Assembly (NCBI GenBank): GCA_902776685.1
Contig: CACYRB010000009.1
Location: 1 to 43,198, forward strand
Length of the DNA stretch: 43,198 nucleotides
Source: an uncultured Prevotellaceae bacterium
GTDB lineage: Bacteria; Bacteroidota; Bacteroidia; Bacteroidales; Bacteroidaceae
Direction of reading: 5' to 3'
Position numbers and translations under genes: made by a program. This document shows positions 41,665-43,198 of the stretch, piece after piece (position 1 is the stretch's first letter; each line of letters begins with the position of its first letter). The notes under the pieces are model-generated. The model did not search any database. It was not told the DNA's origin and saw only the letters and a program-made list of their open reading frames with translations.

Positions 41665-42474
41665 CTAATGCCTAACCGCATCTATGTTCAGATAGTAATT
41701 CCCAGCGTGGTGTGTGAACATCTGGCTCAGGCTTGGCAAATACCGAATGTGCCTCCCATGACTGTCCCAGCCAACTTCTGCGCCGTTATAGCTGCTGTTT
41801 TCGTATACGTCATACTGAGAACCGTATTTCGGAACAGTGATTTTATATTTTATCTTCTTCCCATCAAAGGCAGAGTACAGGAAGGCTGTTTCCTCCTCAT
41901 AAATTACATCTTCTTCACCATGAGACCTTGTTGTTCTCATACCGCTAACCACCCTAACTTTTCCCATGAGTTGCCAATCAACCTGCCTTGTAGTTGTTGT
42001 AGTAGTTGTAGAGTTGGAAGAAACACTAGCAGTCGTATTGGCAACAGTCCTGTCATCTGTCTTAGCATATGGGAGCGTCAAGAAATAAGGACCAGCCATA
42101 TAAGATAGGTCTGGTGTTCTAACGTATTGCCCGTTTTTAAATATCCAAGCAGCATAATAAAATTCAGAAGCGACTCGACTACCATGTGGATTGGATATTA
42201 CTGCGTAGAAGTCTCCATCTGTCAAAATCTTGAAGTATGTATTTTCTCCAATTATTGATGAGTACAGATCTGCTGGATATTCTTTACCAACAGCGGACAA
42301 TCTTTTGGTGCCATCGTAGTAAAGCGAGTCTAGGGTAAATTTATAAACCTGAATCTTCCCTAGATAGACATCAGAGTTGTTGCTACTTACTTGCGCCATA
42401 CAAGGCAGTGCAAGTGTCAAAGCAGTAATCATTAGTACTGCCATTTTAAAACTGAAAATGGATAATGTCTTCAT
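41665..42474 (-). CDS. Uncharacterised exported protein
   Basis: A 269-residue protein with a signal peptide (to about residue 27, ALPCMAQ). An N-terminal beta-rich domain (VYLGKIQVYKFTLDSLYYDGTKRL...YAVISNPHGSRVASEFYYAAWIFKNGQYVRTPDLSY) is joined by a run of threonines (STTTTTTT, about 154-161) to a second domain (WQLMGKVRVVSGMRTTRSHGEEDVIYEEETAFLYSAFDGKKIKYKITVPKYGSQYDVYE). The Thr run looks like a linker and possibly a slippage site. The start context TACAATTATTATG resembles its neighbours. It is followed 79 nt later by the small Pro/Trp-rich peptide gene, so the two may be cotranscribed. Confidence 0.68.
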   Translation of the reverse strand: MKTLSIFSFKMAVLMITALTLALPCMAQVSSNNSDVYLGKIQVYKFTLDSLYYDGTKRLSAVGKEYPADLYSSIIGENTYFKILTDGDFYAVISNPHGSRVASEFYYAAWIFKNGQYVRTPDLSYMAGPYFLTLPYAKTDDRTVANTTASVSSNSTTTTTTTRQVDWQLMGKVRVVSGMRTTRSHGEEDVIYEEETAFLYSAFDGKKIKYKITVPKYGSQYDVYENSSYNGAEVGWDSHGRHIRYLPSLSQMFTHHAGNYYLNIDAVRH

Positions 42475-42546
42475 AATAATTGTATTTTTTAGTTAATATA
42501 TAGAATGTATTCTCAATGTTCTCTTCTTTCTCTGTATGTTTCGCTT

Positions 42547-42554
42547 GCAAAATT
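42547..42554 (-). promoter_or_regulatory. -7 element TAATTTTG upstream of the exported-protein gene
   Basis: The minus strand reads TAATTTTG about 72 nt before ATG 42474. No TTTG is present at -33. It could drive the run of island genes reading leftwards, as few other -7 matches occur within the island. Confidence 0.45.
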
Positions 42555-42735
42555 ATAGGATTTTTTCAACATAGCGGAATAAAACAATCATCAGATAATT
42601 TTTGTTTTGTACAGATTTGTTTCTGTATCAACAAATATTTTTCTGCTTTTTGCAAACGACTGATTATAAGCGTTTTAAACATTTATTGTCCCATCGTGGC
42701 AGGTTGTACTGTTTCGTATTGAATAAAACAAATAA

Positions 42736-42763
42736 ATGGGAACGCTGGAATTTGCGTTCCCAT
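42736..42763 (-). terminator. Terminator of the right-edge gene
   Basis: A 10-bp perfect stem ATGGGAACGC (42736-42745) / GCGTTCCCAT (42754-42763) with an 8-nt loop. A T-rich tract follows on the minus strand (TTATTTGTTTTATTC). Confidence 0.8.
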
Positions 42764-42813
42764 ATAAAAATGGAAGTAGTAAAGATGTTGTTTAAAAATG
42801 TGCCGATTAATAT

Positions 42814-43198
42814 CTATTGCCTAATAAGCTTTGATAGATAATTAATAGAAAGAGAATCGCTATTAAACTTCGAAGTTTTACTTTCATTTATCCATTTTGC
42901 AACAAAATTTCTTGCCCTTTTTATTGAACCTGTGTCAGATTCCTTAAAAAATATTGTGCAGTCTTCTGGTACTTCTTGTAAAGCCATTGCAACAGCTAAT
43001 ATAACAAAAGGCTGTTGTACAAGATCGTTTCTTCCCCTAATTCGCCTTGGAGGTTCACCACTATCCTTCTTGGTTATATCCATTAACCCATTGTAGACAT
43101 CCATATCAACATGGAATGCTATCACGGGACTATAGAAACAGATAATAGCGTTCTTCAAGCTGTCTATATCAATGTCTTTTCTATGAACTATATCTCGT
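42814..43198 (-). CDS. Uncharacterised protein, 5-prime end beyond the window
   Basis: The frame is open to the right edge: reading upstream of the TTG at 43156-43158, the codons (RDIVHRKDIDIDS) run to the last base without a stop. The gene therefore continues outside the window, and the apparent TTG start is not real. The visible 128 codons have no signal or recognised motif (FHVDMDVYNGLMDITKKDSGEPPRRIRG, FVILAVAMALQEVPEDCTIFFKESDTGSIKRARNFVAKWINES). A terminator follows. Confidence 0.7.
   Translation of the reverse strand, partial: RDIVHRKDIDIDSLKNAIICFYSPVIAFHVDMDVYNGLMDITKKDSGEPPRRIRGRNDLVQQPFVILAVAMALQEVPEDCTIFFKESDTGSIKRARNFVAKWINESKTSKFNSDSLSINYLSKLIRQ

Larger units (their letters stand above)
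42475..42813. other. 339-bp gene-free region between island units
   Basis: It holds the terminator of the right-edge gene, an AT-rich stretch and the putative promoter of the exported-protein gene. No gene is credible; short plus-strand frames start in AT-rich DNA without support. Confidence 0.6.

Noticed and set aside
42814-43158. Complete gene starting at TTG 43158
   Set aside because: The frame stays open upstream to the window edge, so the gene is truncated by the window and that start is unsupported.

Overview
The window reads as a chromosomal segment of a gut or oral Bacteroidota, most likely a Prevotella-type organism. The evidence: the canonical tmRNA encodes the tag GENNYALAA; promoters follow the Bacteroidetes pattern TTTG - about 20 nt - TAnnTTTG rather than -35/-10; start codons rarely have a Shine-Dalgarno sequence; and several families are typical of the phylum (Wzi, DUF4838, FISUMP, the T9SS-like tail, DUF3853, OMthi/PnuT).

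Left part (1-10.1 kb), all on the minus strand: the start of a 2-oxoacid:ferredoxin oxidoreductase operon; a translationally coupled pair of exported proteins (T9SS-like tail protein, then a large FISUMP-domain protein); ffh-folD-TPR; an EEP-family phosphodiesterase; an HdeD-like membrane protein; and an exported serine/arginine-repeat protein. Transcription units are delimited by recognisable promoters and hairpin terminators.

Middle (10.3-27.3 kb): an exopolysaccharide/capsule locus. It holds Wzi with a lipoprotein partner, a WecA/MraY-like transferase, a DUF4838 protein, a hexapeptide acyltransferase, a Wzx flippase, four glycosyltransferases, an EpsG/Wzy polymerase, Wzz, a long Wza-type SLBB export protein and a short WcaJ/PglC-type initiating transferase. 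Together these cover lipid-linked initiation, assembly, flipping, polymerisation, export and surface attachment. The glycosyltransferase core is visibly more AT-rich than its flanks.

27.5-33.8 kb: a small zinc-ribbon membrane protein; two tandem 53-aa lipoproteins too short for ordinary ORF calling; a TPP-riboswitch operon for thiamine uptake (TonB-dependent receptor plus PnuT); a secreted GH20 hexosaminidase; and a flavodoxin-fold reductase.

34.0-35.1 kb: two complete, divergent tmRNA genes in tandem, each with its own promoter and terminator. They encode tags GENNYALAA and GNNEYALAA. The second keeps its helices by compensatory changes. A DUF3853 gene follows at once, and then an AT-rich accessory island (35.9-43.2 kb) on the minus strand. 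The island holds mostly unrecognised membrane, secreted and lipoprotein genes, a PAP2/class A acid phosphatase, a large TPR-like protein and two paralogous two-TM zinc-ribbon proteins. Several of its genes share an identical initiation context (ACAATTATG). The layout suggests an element inserted next to ssrA.

A second unexplained signal is a set of intergenic palindrome arrays phased at 22 bp (about 7720-7822 and 26514-26596), with a related 22-bp direct repeat at 15481-15543.
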